Origin: an uncultured Clostridia bacterium
GTDB lineage: Bacteria; Bacillota; Clostridia; Christensenellales; UBA1242
Assembly (NCBI GenBank): GCA_947053595.1
Contig: CAMRSX010000002.1
Span: 62,001 to 126,000, forward strand
Direction: 5' to 3'
DNA length: 64,000 nucleotides
The notes beneath the pieces were generated by a model, which saw only the letters and a program-made list of their open reading frames with translations, did not search any database and had not been told where the DNA came from. A program made the position numbers and the translations under genes. Shown here in pieces: positions 24,801 through 34,546 of this stretch (its first letter is position 1; each line of letters starts with the position of its first letter).

Positions 24801-27800
24801 ATTTCCCGCCAACAACGGCATCGTCTGCCACAGTTGCACTTTTCAGCCAGATTGCAGAAAGCTTGATGGCAGTTTGATTTTCTTCTGAAATCACATCCAA
24901 AAGGTCAATTTCGTCGGTGAAAATTTTTCCGCTGAGTTTGCTGCTTTCATACAGCCAGCCCTCAAACAAAAGGCCATCTTTGCTTTGCAGCTGTGGAAGC
25001 GAAATTTTGCCCGTTTTTGGGCAGCTGAGCACAGAGACAACATCTTTATCAACCAGTGTGATTTTCACCTCTGCCTCGGTGCCTTGCTGGATGTTGGTGA
25101 TGTTGTCATTGCTTTTCCAAACGGCCTCAAGTGTCATGGATGCAACGTTTGGCACGTTGGCAATTTGTCCACGATAAAATCTGTAAGTGCCGTCGGCTTG
25201 TGTGAAGCGGAAGCCATAAAGTGAATATCCCTCTTTGGAAAGCTGTGGCAAAACTTGGCTGTCATCCACACTCTTGGTGTAGTGCGCAATTTCAGTGCCG
25301 TCCAAAATGGAAATTTCCACTTTTTCAAAGCTCCAAGCGGCAGTGAACGTGGTGTCGGAAGTTCCGTCAAACACAAATTCGCCTGCTGGCTTTATGTTGC
25401 CTTGTTCGTCTGCCCAGCCCAAAAATTTCAGGTTTTCGTCGTCAGACGAAAGCTGTGGCAGATTGATTATTTTGCCGGCATACACCTTTTCTTGGCTGAG
25501 AATTTCGCCGTTGTTTGAAAGTGTCAGATTGCAAATTTTGCTGGCATTGGTGATTCTGACAAACAGATTTGAGGTGTTGCCCAAGCGGTCTTGCAGCACA
25601 ATTTCATGCAAGCCCACTTCGTTGAGCATTGGCAGATTTTCCACTTCGTCCAGCTGGCAGATGATCTCTTGCCCATTTGCCTTTTTAAGTTTGATTATGC
25701 CATATGGGTCAAGCTGATTGAAAGCTTCTTCAAAAATTATGCTGTTGGCACAAATGGTGGTGTTGTTGTCCATTTGGTTGAAGGTTTTTGTGGCAGAGGT
25801 GCCATCCAAAAGCACGGTCAGTTCAAGTGAAGTGGTGACATCACCCTTGCGGATGTAAACTGCTGAAAAAGTTGTTGTGCCAAACGCGTTGATTTCTGTG
25901 ATGTTGTATTTGCCTGTTGGAGCTGATTTCATTTCCAAAAATTCTTGAATGGAAACGCCAAAAGGCACGCTGTATTTCATCGAGCCATCCTCTTTTTCAA
26001 CGCACACGCCTTGCCCTGCAGATTCAAACTCTGCAACCTTAAGAAAATATAAATCTCTTGTTTCTTCGCTCACCTTTTTGAATACGCCGTCCTCTTCTTC
26101 AAGATAAGCAAGTTTTTGGCTGTTTAAAAACATTTCGCCAGCCGTCATGTCCAAAGTTGCATCAGCGTCGGCAAAAATGAGAACATCCTTTTCAAAATTT
26201 CTGTTTGTGATGTTGACAAATTCTTCGACATCTTCGGCTTTGGCAGTTTTGGAGGCTTCTTCATCTTCAGCGTTGTCTGTTGGCAGAATTATGCTTGTTT
26301 TAAGCGTGAGGAAAGTGTCAGGATTGTTTGCGTCAAAATATCTTTTTTCCACCATGTTTTTTGCTTTTTGATGCAAAACGCTTAGCATTGCAATTTCTGA
26401 AGTGTAAGTTTTTCCGTCAAACACAAAACCATTCTCAAATTTTGTGACTGTGCTGACAAGATGCTTGCAAGCAAACTCGAAGGCAGCGTTTTCATTTAAA
26501 AACACCACCAAAAGCTTGCCTTTGCCTGCGGTTGGAATTTTGGCAACATAGTGCAAACTGGCAAAATCTCTGGTTGCCACCATGGTTTGCAAAGTTTCAA
26601 GGTTGGCAGAAGGTGCAAAGCCAGTGTCTCTCACCTCAAACTTGCTGACAAACACAAAATTGTCGCCTGTGGCTGTGCCAAGAAAATATTCTTCGTTGTT
26701 GGCAAAAATGGCAACATATTTTCCGCTTTCAAAGTTGCTGAAACTCCAATTTTTGTCGGTGGCAGTTTTTTGGGCAATCAAAGTGCCGTTTGGTAAAACA
26801 GAGGCGCTGTATTTTTGCTGATGTTCATCCCATTCGCCTTCCACCTTAAAAACCTTTCCCACAAGTGGAGCATGCAGGATGCTTGAGTTTTTGTTTTCGT
26901 CCAGTGTCCTGATTTTTGTTTGACCTTTCACATAAACGGGATAGATGGAATTTGGGTCAAACACGCGCTGGCTGTCCTCGTCCACAAGGTTGCCGCCAAA
27001 ATATATTTCTTTGTTTCTTTCTTTTCCGCTTTCGTGAATGTAAACGGTTTTGTTTCTCACCATGCCAAGCTTGGTTTTGATTTTGAAGTCATATCTGCCC
27101 GGTGTGTAAAACACATCGCCGTCCTTGGCAATTTTGCTGTTGGTGCTGCCATTTTGGGTGTATGAAATTTCATAGTTCTCGCCCATTGTGTCCAAACGGA
27201 AGCCGTCAACAGAGCCCTGATTGTTGCTGATTGCGCCAGTTTTTCTTTCGGTGTCGGTGGCCTCGTCTGGCTGTTGAGTTTGTTCTTCGTCATCAGCGTT
27301 TGTGGCTTGAAAATAAAGATTTTGAAAAATTATTTCACCGCTTGAGTTGCAAAGATAGAATGTGGTTTGCTCCACAACATTTTTGTAAGAATATGTTTTG
27401 CCCTTAAACCATTTCCAGCCCTCATAGTGCCTGATTTCATAAGCAACGGTGATTTTGATGTAAACGCCTTTTTGCAAGTCTTCGCCAAGAGGAGTGTAAA
27501 CTGTGAAAGGTGTGGTGTGGTTGTTTGGATTGAATTGATTGAAAAAGTCAACCGTGTGCAAGCCTTCCGCCATGGCGTTGTCTTTTGCGTAAGAGTTAAC
27601 TCTCTTCCAATCCGCTTTGGATGTTGGCAAACTTTTGTCTTCTGTTGGAACAAACTTTTGCACAATCACCGCGCCATATCCCACGCAGCCAACAGAGGAC
27701 ATTCCATCAATGGAGCCCTCCCAGCCATCATCACTGATTGACCAATATTTGCTGCTTGCGTTGGACAAAGTTTTGTTGTCATTGAAAGAATAGTTATATT

Positions 27801-28305
27801 TCAGTGCAATGCCAACTTTTCTGTGCCCTGCAACAATTGGATTGCCGTTTTCGTCTTTTTTCAGCTCGCCTTGAGAGTTGTATGCCAGCACATCCTCGCC
27901 GCTTCCGGCAATATAGCCATAAGAATCATAGCCATTGATTTTTGCTTGGCTTTGCAAAACTTCGCCGCCCTCTCCATAGGTTTGAATGAAAAAGTTTGCA
28001 AAAGGCGCACTGGTGCCGTCTGCTTTTGAAAACACAAAACCATATGAAGAGGCTTTGCTTGTGTCATAGCCAACATTGTCCTTCATCACATAGCCCACAG
28101 TGGCAAGGTTGGCACTTTTGTCTTTGCTGACAATCAACCCGTCTGTGTTTGTGCCCGGAAGGTCGGTTATGCTTTGAGATGCCACAGCATCTGCTTGGGC
28201 AGAAAATTTGGCTGTGGGCTGAACGCACAAAAACAGCCCGCCAAAGCCAAAGGTGATGCAAAGGCAAATCAGCAGCGCAAAAATTTTGTTTGAAAGCTTT
28301 GTCAT
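21871..28305 (-). CDS. Giant secreted protein with C-terminal WHH/HNH-like toxin domain
   Basis: 2144 residues. A signal peptide is seen (KIFALLICLCITFGFGGLFLC, cleavage after an AQA-type site). A long extracellular region follows (about 40-1190), including InlB/Listeria-Bacteroides-like repeats near 950-1130 (FLGWAD, LYGFRF, FEGWLY). Transmembrane segments lie near 1190 and 1285. A Glu-rich middle is followed by a Gly/Ala-rich hydrophobic pretoxin region near 1620-1835 and two linker repeats near 1850-2010 (LPSDKN, KADLL, QEAY). The last 135 residues end with GYTWDELED and KDHNALAHAGG, which resemble the WHH nuclease pattern. ATG 28305 is chosen for GGAGGT 6 bases upstream. Coupled to the Hint gene before it. 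Confidence 0.85.
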   Translation of the reverse strand: MTKLSNKIFALLICLCITFGFGGLFLCVQPTAKFSAQADAVASQSITDLPGTNTDGLIVSKDKSANLATVGYVMKDNVGYDTSKASSYGFVFSKADGTSAPFANFFIQTYGEGGEVLQSQAKINGYDSYGYIAGSGEDVLAYNSQGELKKDENGNPIVAGHRKVGIALKYNYSFNDNKTLSNASSKYWSISDDGWEGSIDGMSSVGCVGYGAVIVQKFVPTEDKSLPTSKADWKRVNSYAKDNAMAEGLHTVDFFNQFNPNNHTTPFTVYTPLGEDLQKGVYIKITVAYEIRHYEGWKWFKGKTYSYKNVVEQTTFYLCNSSGEIIFQNLYFQATNADDEEQTQQPDEATDTERKTGAISNNQGSVDGFRLDTMGENYEISYTQNGSTNSKIAKDGDVFYTPGRYDFKIKTKLGMVRNKTVYIHESGKERNKEIYFGGNLVDEDSQRVFDPNSIYPVYVKGQTKIRTLDENKNSSILHAPLVGKVFKVEGEWDEHQQKYSASVLPNGTLIAQKTATDKNWSFSNFESGKYVAIFANNEEYFLGTATGDNFVFVSKFEVRDTGFAPSANLETLQTMVATRDFASLHYVAKIPTAGKGKLLVVFLNENAAFEFACKHLVSTVTKFENGFVFDGKTYTSEIAMLSVLHQKAKNMVEKRYFDANNPDTFLTLKTSIILPTDNAEDEEASKTAKAEDVEEFVNITNRNFEKDVLIFADADATLDMTAGEMFLNSQKLAYLEEEDGVFKKVSEETRDLYFLKVAEFESAGQGVCVEKEDGSMKYSVPFGVSIQEFLEMKSAPTGKYNITEINAFGTTTFSAVYIRKGDVTTSLELTVLLDGTSATKTFNQMDNNTTICANSIIFEEAFNQLDPYGIIKLKKANGQEIICQLDEVENLPMLNEVGLHEIVLQDRLGNTSNLFVRITNASKICNLTLSNNGEILSQEKVYAGKIINLPQLSSDDENLKFLGWADEQGNIKPAGEFVFDGTSDTTFTAAWSFEKVEISILDGTEIAHYTKSVDDSQVLPQLSKEGYSLYGFRFTQADGTYRFYRGQIANVPNVASMTLEAVWKSNDNITNIQQGTEAEVKITLVDKDVVSVLSCPKTGKISLPQLQSKDGLLFEGWLYESSKLSGKIFTDEIDLLDVISEENQTAIKLSAIWLKSATVADDAVVGGKSNLVIADGGFASTTSKLLIYLALLVTFGGLLFVFLKRFIKNNKFSYCVEAFSAPEGAYKTQLHLSGNLGAADNLETYVRQKYAQPQKIKGAKAVKLSAKKGFYDRVIVPIIIAVLCFCMLTLSQGILLMASKGLAEEQAFTKTISRVIDRQNEKQQLLQLQAQQEDASWQVRSSEYALAEEYVDELGFNNKQSFLNSLVMVDLLEMGYEDVFDATATISGENKVIKGIGFTHYATGFEVGEEKYFGAGFIAYNGQYMLQEEDLKKDIFVERLEENQEDFEYNKFLLKLDEKWGVNHYVAYEEYVTYYVANHALICTRMPDSPTCYVDAYGKVYNYDTGSVCHYPNYGQEHKFDAYSITSNVSFQQTLETLQGYLANQDQNGMEVFVEKADFISAAAINSYMSHNQDEKFLGVDADTLLWYEANIEKTQYFLITEDGQVEVLDLPSTRASLFERIMIAIAAAAVVFAGIVLCAVAPGLGDIAGGAMISAAIDIFTQVTISGKAVTNVDWKSVGVSALTGAITGGFGAYFNSAAKIASVGKTVFQKFLIKAGAQALSAFYGGTCSYMITCAANGETPSLRDCMKSVGLGMATSILMYGGGELLGKFSEKIAGKLAWFRAVGDIVAGTITSFVSYAISCAISGQPMSIEGALLSLGMGAFMSGMAVLGNAAITSAKNHRAAKIEENATKSRIKHTLPSDKNENWSYEGADGKKITKADLLKNPKQEAYLVSKDGTQKYKIENGYRGKTNLLAKGPTVGPSPEELARMQNRIKYHLPSDKNKNYEIVGRNPDGSSRKLTKADLLQDPTQEAYVLIKNGKNAGQLMPIKNGYIDRKVMSEGSVFIKGGIVAGNRKKTFDYADEQMAKQWNEHPDTIPDDVKAYFRDKGIKIDYNDPSRNRLRYHNVAEVRRGVKSGGLGYTWDELEDMHTCLFVKTKDHNALAHAGGQDAIKFLVGECNGDFTKLRQDLFNTKNYLLNGGK

Positions 28306-28307
28306 GT

Positions 28308-31300
28308 TCACACCTCCTCAAACAGAATGGAAGAATATTTTTCAATCAGCCGCAAAATTTCTTGCATGGTTGTGCTGCCTTTTGCAAGGGCAATCTTAAG
28401 ATAAGCCCCGCCAAACAAATCAAAAATTTCTGGTGGCACCTGTGCAAAATCTTCATAGGTGAAAAGCCCATATTTCTCAATGTCAGCCAGCATCTTTTCT
28501 TCATCAATTTTCATGGTTTCTTTGTCAACCTCAAAGATGTTGACAAACGCCTGAGTTTCTGAAGGCATCGACAAAAATCCATTCACATAAAGGCTTAAAT
28601 AAGACGCCGTAACAGGGCTCCAAGCCGTGGTTGTCAGGCGGATGTTCTCCGCCTTCACAAGCCTGACATTGGTGTTTTGCATTCCGCTGGCTGTCAAACT
28701 TGCCTTGTTAAACAAGTGTCCAACAAACTGTTCAAAATTGTGTTTTGTGATGTAAACAAATTTGTTTTCAGAGACATCCCAAAAACCATGTTCGTCAATC
28801 ATGTCCACAGTGGAGCCATCCTCAAAGGTTAAACGCGTGACAACATATTCCGCCTCTTCATGCACATCCACAAACAAGATGTCTGCGCTGTCAAATGCGC
28901 CTGTTTCAAAGTTCCAAACCAGCAGTTTGTCTGTCATTTCAAGCTGTTCAACTTTCTTCTGGCTGCCGTCTGCCAGTGTGACAAGTGTGCCAGACGCCAC
29001 GCAAGTTGGAGATTTTTCATACACAATATAAACATTCACCGTTGCGCCGTTTGTGGAAGACAAATTGCCCGGTTTCCACGTATTACTTGCGCCGCAATAT
29101 TCGTTGGAAGCGCTGCCCACGCACCAGCGTAAAACTTGCCATTTGTCTATGGTTGGAGCAGTGAGAGTGTAATCTTGGTCATAAGAATAATTTGTTGTTC
29201 CTCTATGGGTTGTGGCATCATTTGCAACTGTGTATGTGGCAACTTTATAAGTGATTGCGCGCCACTTTCCATACACCTTTTCATTTCTGCCAGCAAGGTC
29301 GGTTTGCAAACTTCCGTTTTTGTCATAAAAAGTTTTTTCAATATTTCCTTCTTTAAAATAGAAGCCATCAAAAATATATCCCGTTTTTTGCGCATCCACT
29401 TTGCTTACACTGCCCGCAATGTTGACAATGCTTGAAAAGTTTCCGCCGTTCTCCACAACTTGTGTGTTGATTGGCAGCAAAAGCGTGCAGCAAAAGTTTG
29501 GATGCCCCGCAATTTTTTGTCCGTTATATTTTTCTTCTGTTGAAATTTTAAGTGTTTGTGTGGCAGAAGCATTTGCTGCCGTCACTGTCACAATGCCGTC
29601 AGAAATGGAAATCCCGCCTTCTGAAGAACCCGCTTCAAAATCCAACAAGCCAAAGGTGTAAGTTGCATTGTTGTCAAAGCCTTGCCCAGCCACAAGGTTG
29701 CTTCTTAAGTTGGTGCCATTTGCCATAAGCTTAAAGCCGTCCGCAAACTTCACTTGCCCTTGCAGTGGACGGAACACGCCAATTTTTGGCAGTACAATTT
29801 CATATTGCTCTTCTCCGTCACGGATGATGGCTTTGGCTTCAACAAAACTTCTTCCGCTTGCGGTTTGCTTAACGCAAATTTTTCCGCCAGCAGAAGCGTT
29901 TGCGTCCACATTATCTCCCAAAAATTCCAAGCCAGCAAAGCTAAGTCCAAAATCTTGCAGCGCCATGCCGCCAAACATAATTTCCACGTTGGCAGAACGG
30001 CCAACAAAAATTTGAGGATTGTTTTTGTCCAACTTTACGCCAGCGCTGTCTTTGTCAAGCAAGATATTAAATTTTCCAGCTTCCAAAATGCCAAATTTGG
30101 AAACCACCTGAGAGTGCTGTGAAAACATCTTGTCAACCACAAACTCAAAGGTGCTTTCCTTTTTAAGTCTGTCATTGGTGCAAACTTTCACCCAAACCTT
30201 GGTGCCTGCACTTGTGTTTTGCTTCACCTTTATGGTGCCAGAGGTTTGCGAAACCTCTTCAATGTGCTGCCTGTCAAAATCCACAACCTTCCAAGACACA
30301 TCGTCTGCGTTTTTGGAATGTGTGACAGAAAATGTTTCAAATTTTCCTCTTGAAAGTGGCTGTGCAGAAAGTGTGAGCTCTTCGTTTGGAATGTAAACCT
30401 CCAAAGCCACTTGCGCAATGATGCCGTCTTGAACAGCCTTCAGCACAATTTCCCTGTCAATCAAGCATTGCGAAAGATTTTTCTTCACCAAAAAACTCTT
30501 TTCAATTTGGTCGCCATTTTGGAAAGTTCCTTCAATGTTTTCTGCGCCCTTAACAATGCTTATGATTGCGTTGTTTTGGCTGGCGGTTGGGCTGGTGGCA
30601 GTGAAAAGGTTGACGCATTCTCCGCTTTGAATGCTGCTTATTGGATTGGTGTTGTCCGCAGTCAGCACAAGCGTTTTTGTTGGTTTGTAAATTTCAAAAG
30701 CCACTGTGTTGGAAACAACACCGTCTTTGGTTGTTGCCTGAATTTCCAGCATCAGTTTGCCAGCTGGAAGAGCGTCTTTCACAACAAGCTGCTCATCCAC
30801 AAGGCTTGCATAAGCGTTGTCAAGCAGCGAATATGTCACCTCTTTGTTGGTGCAGTTGTGTGGCAAAAGTTGTGCTTGCAAAAGGTTGGAAAGTTTGTAT
30901 GTTGTGCCTTCTTGCACATTTTCTTGCAAAGCAGTCAAGTGCAAACTTGTGGCAGGAACATACACCCCAATTTCCACATCTTGCTTCAAAGTGATTCCGT
31001 TTTGATTGGACAAAACACTCACCACAAACGAAGGATTTTCCATTTCAATTTCACTTGCCTTGGCAATTTTCACGCTGTGTCCTTCCACCTGTGCAAGCAG
31101 TGGATTGCTTACCTTCAAACTGAAGTTTTTGTTGCAATCAGAAACATTGAAAGGTGTTGGAAAAATCACATCAAAATCCAGCACTGTTTCTGGAAGATAT
31201 AAGCCATCTTTGTTTGGTTTTGTTTGTCTGGCAATCAGCATGCTGGTGGCATAAACTGGAACAACCGTCACCTCTTGTGTGTATGAGTTGTTGCCCACAA

Positions 31301-32195
31301 TTTCAATTTTCACATTGATTTTTGTGCCAATTTCCGCCGTTTCAGAAACTGACAAAACACCGTTTTCGTCAATGGTGGCAGTGTCGCTTTCAACATCCAC
31401 ACTGTAAACCACTTTGTTCCACTCGTTCAGGCTGTTTTCGTCCACCTTAAAAGAATATTTTCCCTGCTGCTGAACTTCCTTCAAATCAGAATTTGCAGGC
31501 TCAATTTCAATCACTGGAATGTAAAGTTCAAAAGTTTTGATTGCAAAAATGTCAGGGTCGCTGGCGCTTGCCACGCGCACGCAAACTTGCAGATTGTCTT
31601 GTGGCAGATGGCTGTTGATGCAAAGCAAGCCGTCTTGCGAAAGAGTGGCATATTCTTGCCCCTGTGTGATGCAAAACACAACTTCTTCATTTGTGACATC
31701 CAGTGGTTGCAAATCCACTGAAAGCATCAGCACCTCACCCTGCGCAAGACGCGTCTTTTTGTTTAAAATTTCCAATTTTTCTGCTGGCGTGCGCACAACA
31801 GAAAACACAAGGCTGTTTTCGCCTTCCACTTTGTCAACAGTGGTTGCCACTTCCACCTCTTTGCCAACTGGCGCATCTTTGTTTATGCAAATTTGGTTGC
31901 CAGAAATGGAAGCAAATTGGCTGCCTCGGACAATTTTGAAAGAAACTTCTTCAACAGTTGCTCTGGCAATCTCTGGAAAAACCAGCGCTTGCAAGGTTGC
32001 ACTTTGCCCCGCCCTAAGTTGCAAACTGCCGTTGACATCCAACTGCACTCTTTCAATTTCGTTTTTTTCAACAACAAAATCAATTCCACTTTTGGCAAAC
32101 GCGTTGTTTCCCACCAAAAGTGTCATTGTGCCACAAAAAAGCATGGCAAGCATTGTCATCACACAAAACAAAATTCTTTTTCCACTTATTTGCAT
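28308..32195 (-). CDS. Secreted Big_2-type repeat protein with C-terminal Hint domain
   Basis: 1295 residues. An N-terminal signal peptide ends around NAFAKS. About ten Ig-like (Big_2-type) repeats follow, each with an evenly spaced E/K-rich strand pattern. A short InlB-like part (IFDGFYFKEG, EKVYGKWRAI) comes near residue 960. The Hint (intein-like) domain begins at PTCVASGTLVTLADGS with a Cys nucleophile and contains the DEHGFWD block. The usual C-terminal His-Asn is not present where LYVNGFLSMPSE is found, so C-terminal self-cleavage is doubtful. The end (GLFTYEDFAQ) matches a tail I recall from clostridial Hint surface proteins. AAGGAGGG precedes the ATG. Its stop overlaps the ribosome binding site of the next gene. 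Confidence 0.85.
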   Translation of the reverse strand: MQISGKRILFCVMTMLAMLFCGTMTLLVGNNAFAKSGIDFVVEKNEIERVQLDVNGSLQLRAGQSATLQALVFPEIARATVEEVSFKIVRGSQFASISGNQICINKDAPVGKEVEVATTVDKVEGENSLVFSVVRTPAEKLEILNKKTRLAQGEVLMLSVDLQPLDVTNEEVVFCITQGQEYATLSQDGLLCINSHLPQDNLQVCVRVASASDPDIFAIKTFELYIPVIEIEPANSDLKEVQQQGKYSFKVDENSLNEWNKVVYSVDVESDTATIDENGVLSVSETAEIGTKINVKIEIVGNNSYTQEVTVVPVYATSMLIARQTKPNKDGLYLPETVLDFDVIFPTPFNVSDCNKNFSLKVSNPLLAQVEGHSVKIAKASEIEMENPSFVVSVLSNQNGITLKQDVEIGVYVPATSLHLTALQENVQEGTTYKLSNLLQAQLLPHNCTNKEVTYSLLDNAYASLVDEQLVVKDALPAGKLMLEIQATTKDGVVSNTVAFEIYKPTKTLVLTADNTNPISSIQSGECVNLFTATSPTASQNNAIISIVKGAENIEGTFQNGDQIEKSFLVKKNLSQCLIDREIVLKAVQDGIIAQVALEVYIPNEELTLSAQPLSRGKFETFSVTHSKNADDVSWKVVDFDRQHIEEVSQTSGTIKVKQNTSAGTKVWVKVCTNDRLKKESTFEFVVDKMFSQHSQVVSKFGILEAGKFNILLDKDSAGVKLDKNNPQIFVGRSANVEIMFGGMALQDFGLSFAGLEFLGDNVDANASAGGKICVKQTASGRSFVEAKAIIRDGEEQYEIVLPKIGVFRPLQGQVKFADGFKLMANGTNLRSNLVAGQGFDNNATYTFGLLDFEAGSSEGGISISDGIVTVTAANASATQTLKISTEEKYNGQKIAGHPNFCCTLLLPINTQVVENGGNFSSIVNIAGSVSKVDAQKTGYIFDGFYFKEGNIEKTFYDKNGSLQTDLAGRNEKVYGKWRAITYKVATYTVANDATTHRGTTNYSYDQDYTLTAPTIDKWQVLRWCVGSASNEYCGASNTWKPGNLSSTNGATVNVYIVYEKSPTCVASGTLVTLADGSQKKVEQLEMTDKLLVWNFETGAFDSADILFVDVHEEAEYVVTRLTFEDGSTVDMIDEHGFWDVSENKFVYITKHNFEQFVGHLFNKASLTASGMQNTNVRLVKAENIRLTTTAWSPVTASYLSLYVNGFLSMPSETQAFVNIFEVDKETMKIDEEKMLADIEKYGLFTYEDFAQVPPEIFDLFGGAYLKIALAKGSTTMQEILRLIEKYSSILFEEV

Positions 32196-32222
32196 AGCTT
32201 TCCCTCCTTAAATTTCCAGCCC

Positions 32223-34487
32223 TTAAACCTTAGAAAACTGGCAGTCTTCCACAAAAATCAAGACATCATCCATAACAAACACATTTGCAATCAGCAAATT
32301 TTCTTGAAGCGCAAAGGTAAAATCACCAACAGAAAGGTTAAAACTCTCATCCTCAAAGCTGATGACAACAATCTTGTCGTCGCTTAGCCTATAGTTTCCA
32401 GAAATCTGCACCAAATTTTGTGAGTTGAAAGTTGAAGAAAAGCTGAATGTGCCGTCCGTGTTGAAAGTGTAAGTTGCATTGCAAGTCACCTGCTCTTCTT
32501 CTGACTGGTCTTTCAAAACGCAAACCCAACTTCCAACAATGTCAGCGGAAGAATAGTCCACCTCTTCCAATTCCCAAAGTGCAAACAGCAAATATTTCTC
32601 TTTCTTTTCAGTCAAAAACTGATGAAAAGCCTCTTCGTTCAGCTTGCTTCCGCCTTCCGTTTTCGCCCAGCCCACAAAAACATATCCAACTCTCTCAAAG
32701 CCCGAAATGTCCAAAAGCGTGCTGTTTGCATCCAGCGTGATGTTTTCTTCCAGCTGGTCATAAAGTTTCAGCGTCAGTTCAATTTTGTCACTTTCTTTCT
32801 CCAGCTTCAAAACCGTCACATCACAGTTGCCAGAAAATTCCACAGTCTTAAGCTGAGCATAAGAAAAACTTTGTCCGTCAATCACAAATTGGAAGAAATG
32901 GTTTTCAGTGTCGGCAAACACCATGCCCACGCGCTGATAATGATTGTCGTCCAGCGCGCCCGTGCGCCCAGCGCTGTAAGAGAAGTTGAGTTCTTTTCCA
33001 TCGCCCACAAAGCGAATTAAAAATCTTTCTCCCTCAAGTTCAATCGTGGAAAGTGCAAGCGTCTGCCCCTTGGTGATTTTCAAAACAAGGGTGTTGTTTG
33101 GATATTTCGTGTTTTGTCTGACACCATCCAGCACAAAATCCAAAACAGACGGATTGATGGAGCGCACATTCAGCACTGCGCCAACTGGAATTTCATAAAT
33201 GCCGTTTTGCGTGTCAAACAGCAGGTTGTGCTCTAAGAAGGCAGTGTTGTCGTTGTGCCTAACTCCGTCATCGTCCACATAGCTGAACGTCCAAGCCACA
33301 GAAACATCACTTGGCGCTTCCACCTCCAGCCTTCTTTTGCTTTGATATGGCTTTTCAACATTCAAACCTTCCACTTTGGCGCTTTTGGTGATGCCGCCCT
33401 CAGAATAAGCAATTTCAACCCATGTTGTGCCCGACATCAAAATGCCTTGCTTGCAAACAAAATTGCTCACCTTTTCTGTCAGATTGCCCTCATAATGCGC
33501 TGTCACAATCAGTCCATTCATGTTGAAGTTTTCGCCTTGCACATATTCTTTCTGCACAGCCGTGTCATTCACTTCAAGGGCAGTCAGTTTTCTGCGCGCC
33601 ACTTCAATGTTTTGCAGCGCGGTTTTTGTGACATTGTTGAAGGTGTAAGAAATCACCACACTTTCTTGCCCAAAAACAAGCGGTGTTTCTTCATCCACCA
33701 CAAAGCCTTCCTGCAAGTCTTCAAACAAAAATTCATAGTTTGCGCGGATTTTCAAGCCGCTCTTGTCAAAAGCTTCGCCCTCAAAATATGTGGTTTTGCT
33801 GGCAGAACTCAAAACCTGAATGCTTTGCAGGCTTTTTCTGTTCACCAACACAGGCACTTTCGCGGTTTTTTGTCCATAAAAAACAAAAATTTCCGTTGCG
33901 GCAGCTGTCAGTGGAGTGCGCTCAACTTCAAATTGCGAAATTTTTGCATCATAAACTCCAAAATTGCCCCAAACGGAAATGCTGGAAACATCAAAATATT
34001 GTCCTTCTGTGTAAGTTTGTGAAAAATCATCCTTTGTGATGGCATAAAGACCTTGCAAAGTGGTTCCATCACGCGGATTGATGAAAATTGGCAAGCGCGA
34101 AGAAAAAGTGTTGTCACTTTCAACAGTCACAAGAAGAGTAACCTCTCCAAGTGTGTTTCCAAAGTCAACAACACCATTTTCAGAAATCGTTGCAGCAAGA
34201 GAATTGCCCTCAAAATTCCAAGACACTTCGGGCTTTTCAAAAGCAGACAAATCTTCCATGCCATTGATTTTCAACTCAAAGGCAACATCACTTTCAAAAA
34301 CTTCTGCATCAAAGCTGTCCACCACATTGCCTTCATGCACAAACTCAACAGACGAAATTGTAAACTTTGGCAAAGCAGCATTTGTGTTGCGAGGCAAAAA
34401 GACGCACAAAATTGCAACAACAACCCCCAGCACAACAACTGCACTTATGATTGGCAATATGATTTTAATCTTTTTGCAATTCACCAA
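32223..34487 (-). CDS. Membrane-anchored Big_3-like repeat surface protein
   Basis: About 754 residues from a TTG at 34487 (GTG at 34484 is an alternative) behind AAGGAG. One N-terminal transmembrane anchor (ILPIISAVVVLGVVVAILCVF) leaves the rest outside. Several Ig-like domains follow, two of Big_3 type (TTYFEGEAFDKSGLKIRA and KEYVQGENFNMNGLIVTA). An InlB-like YVFVGWAKTEGG part lies near residue 625, and the C-terminus has a small beta-rich, lipocalin-like part (GSWVCV, YTFNTDGTFSFSS). It is the first gene of the toxin locus, 28 bases before the Hint gene. A surface scaffold role is inferred only. Confidence 0.75.
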   Translation of the reverse strand: MVNCKKIKIILPIISAVVVLGVVVAILCVFLPRNTNAALPKFTISSVEFVHEGNVVDSFDAEVFESDVAFELKINGMEDLSAFEKPEVSWNFEGNSLAATISENGVVDFGNTLGEVTLLVTVESDNTFSSRLPIFINPRDGTTLQGLYAITKDDFSQTYTEGQYFDVSSISVWGNFGVYDAKISQFEVERTPLTAAATEIFVFYGQKTAKVPVLVNRKSLQSIQVLSSASKTTYFEGEAFDKSGLKIRANYEFLFEDLQEGFVVDEETPLVFGQESVVISYTFNNVTKTALQNIEVARRKLTALEVNDTAVQKEYVQGENFNMNGLIVTAHYEGNLTEKVSNFVCKQGILMSGTTWVEIAYSEGGITKSAKVEGLNVEKPYQSKRRLEVEAPSDVSVAWTFSYVDDDGVRHNDNTAFLEHNLLFDTQNGIYEIPVGAVLNVRSINPSVLDFVLDGVRQNTKYPNNTLVLKITKGQTLALSTIELEGERFLIRFVGDGKELNFSYSAGRTGALDDNHYQRVGMVFADTENHFFQFVIDGQSFSYAQLKTVEFSGNCDVTVLKLEKESDKIELTLKLYDQLEENITLDANSTLLDISGFERVGYVFVGWAKTEGGSKLNEEAFHQFLTEKKEKYLLFALWELEEVDYSSADIVGSWVCVLKDQSEEEQVTCNATYTFNTDGTFSFSSTFNSQNLVQISGNYRLSDDKIVVISFEDESFNLSVGDFTFALQENLLIANVFVMDDVLIFVEDCQFSKV

Positions 34488-34546
34488 AATACCCTCTCCT
34501 TCAAAGCCACAATCACAGCCCAAAAATTCAGGTAAAATTCAGTTTG

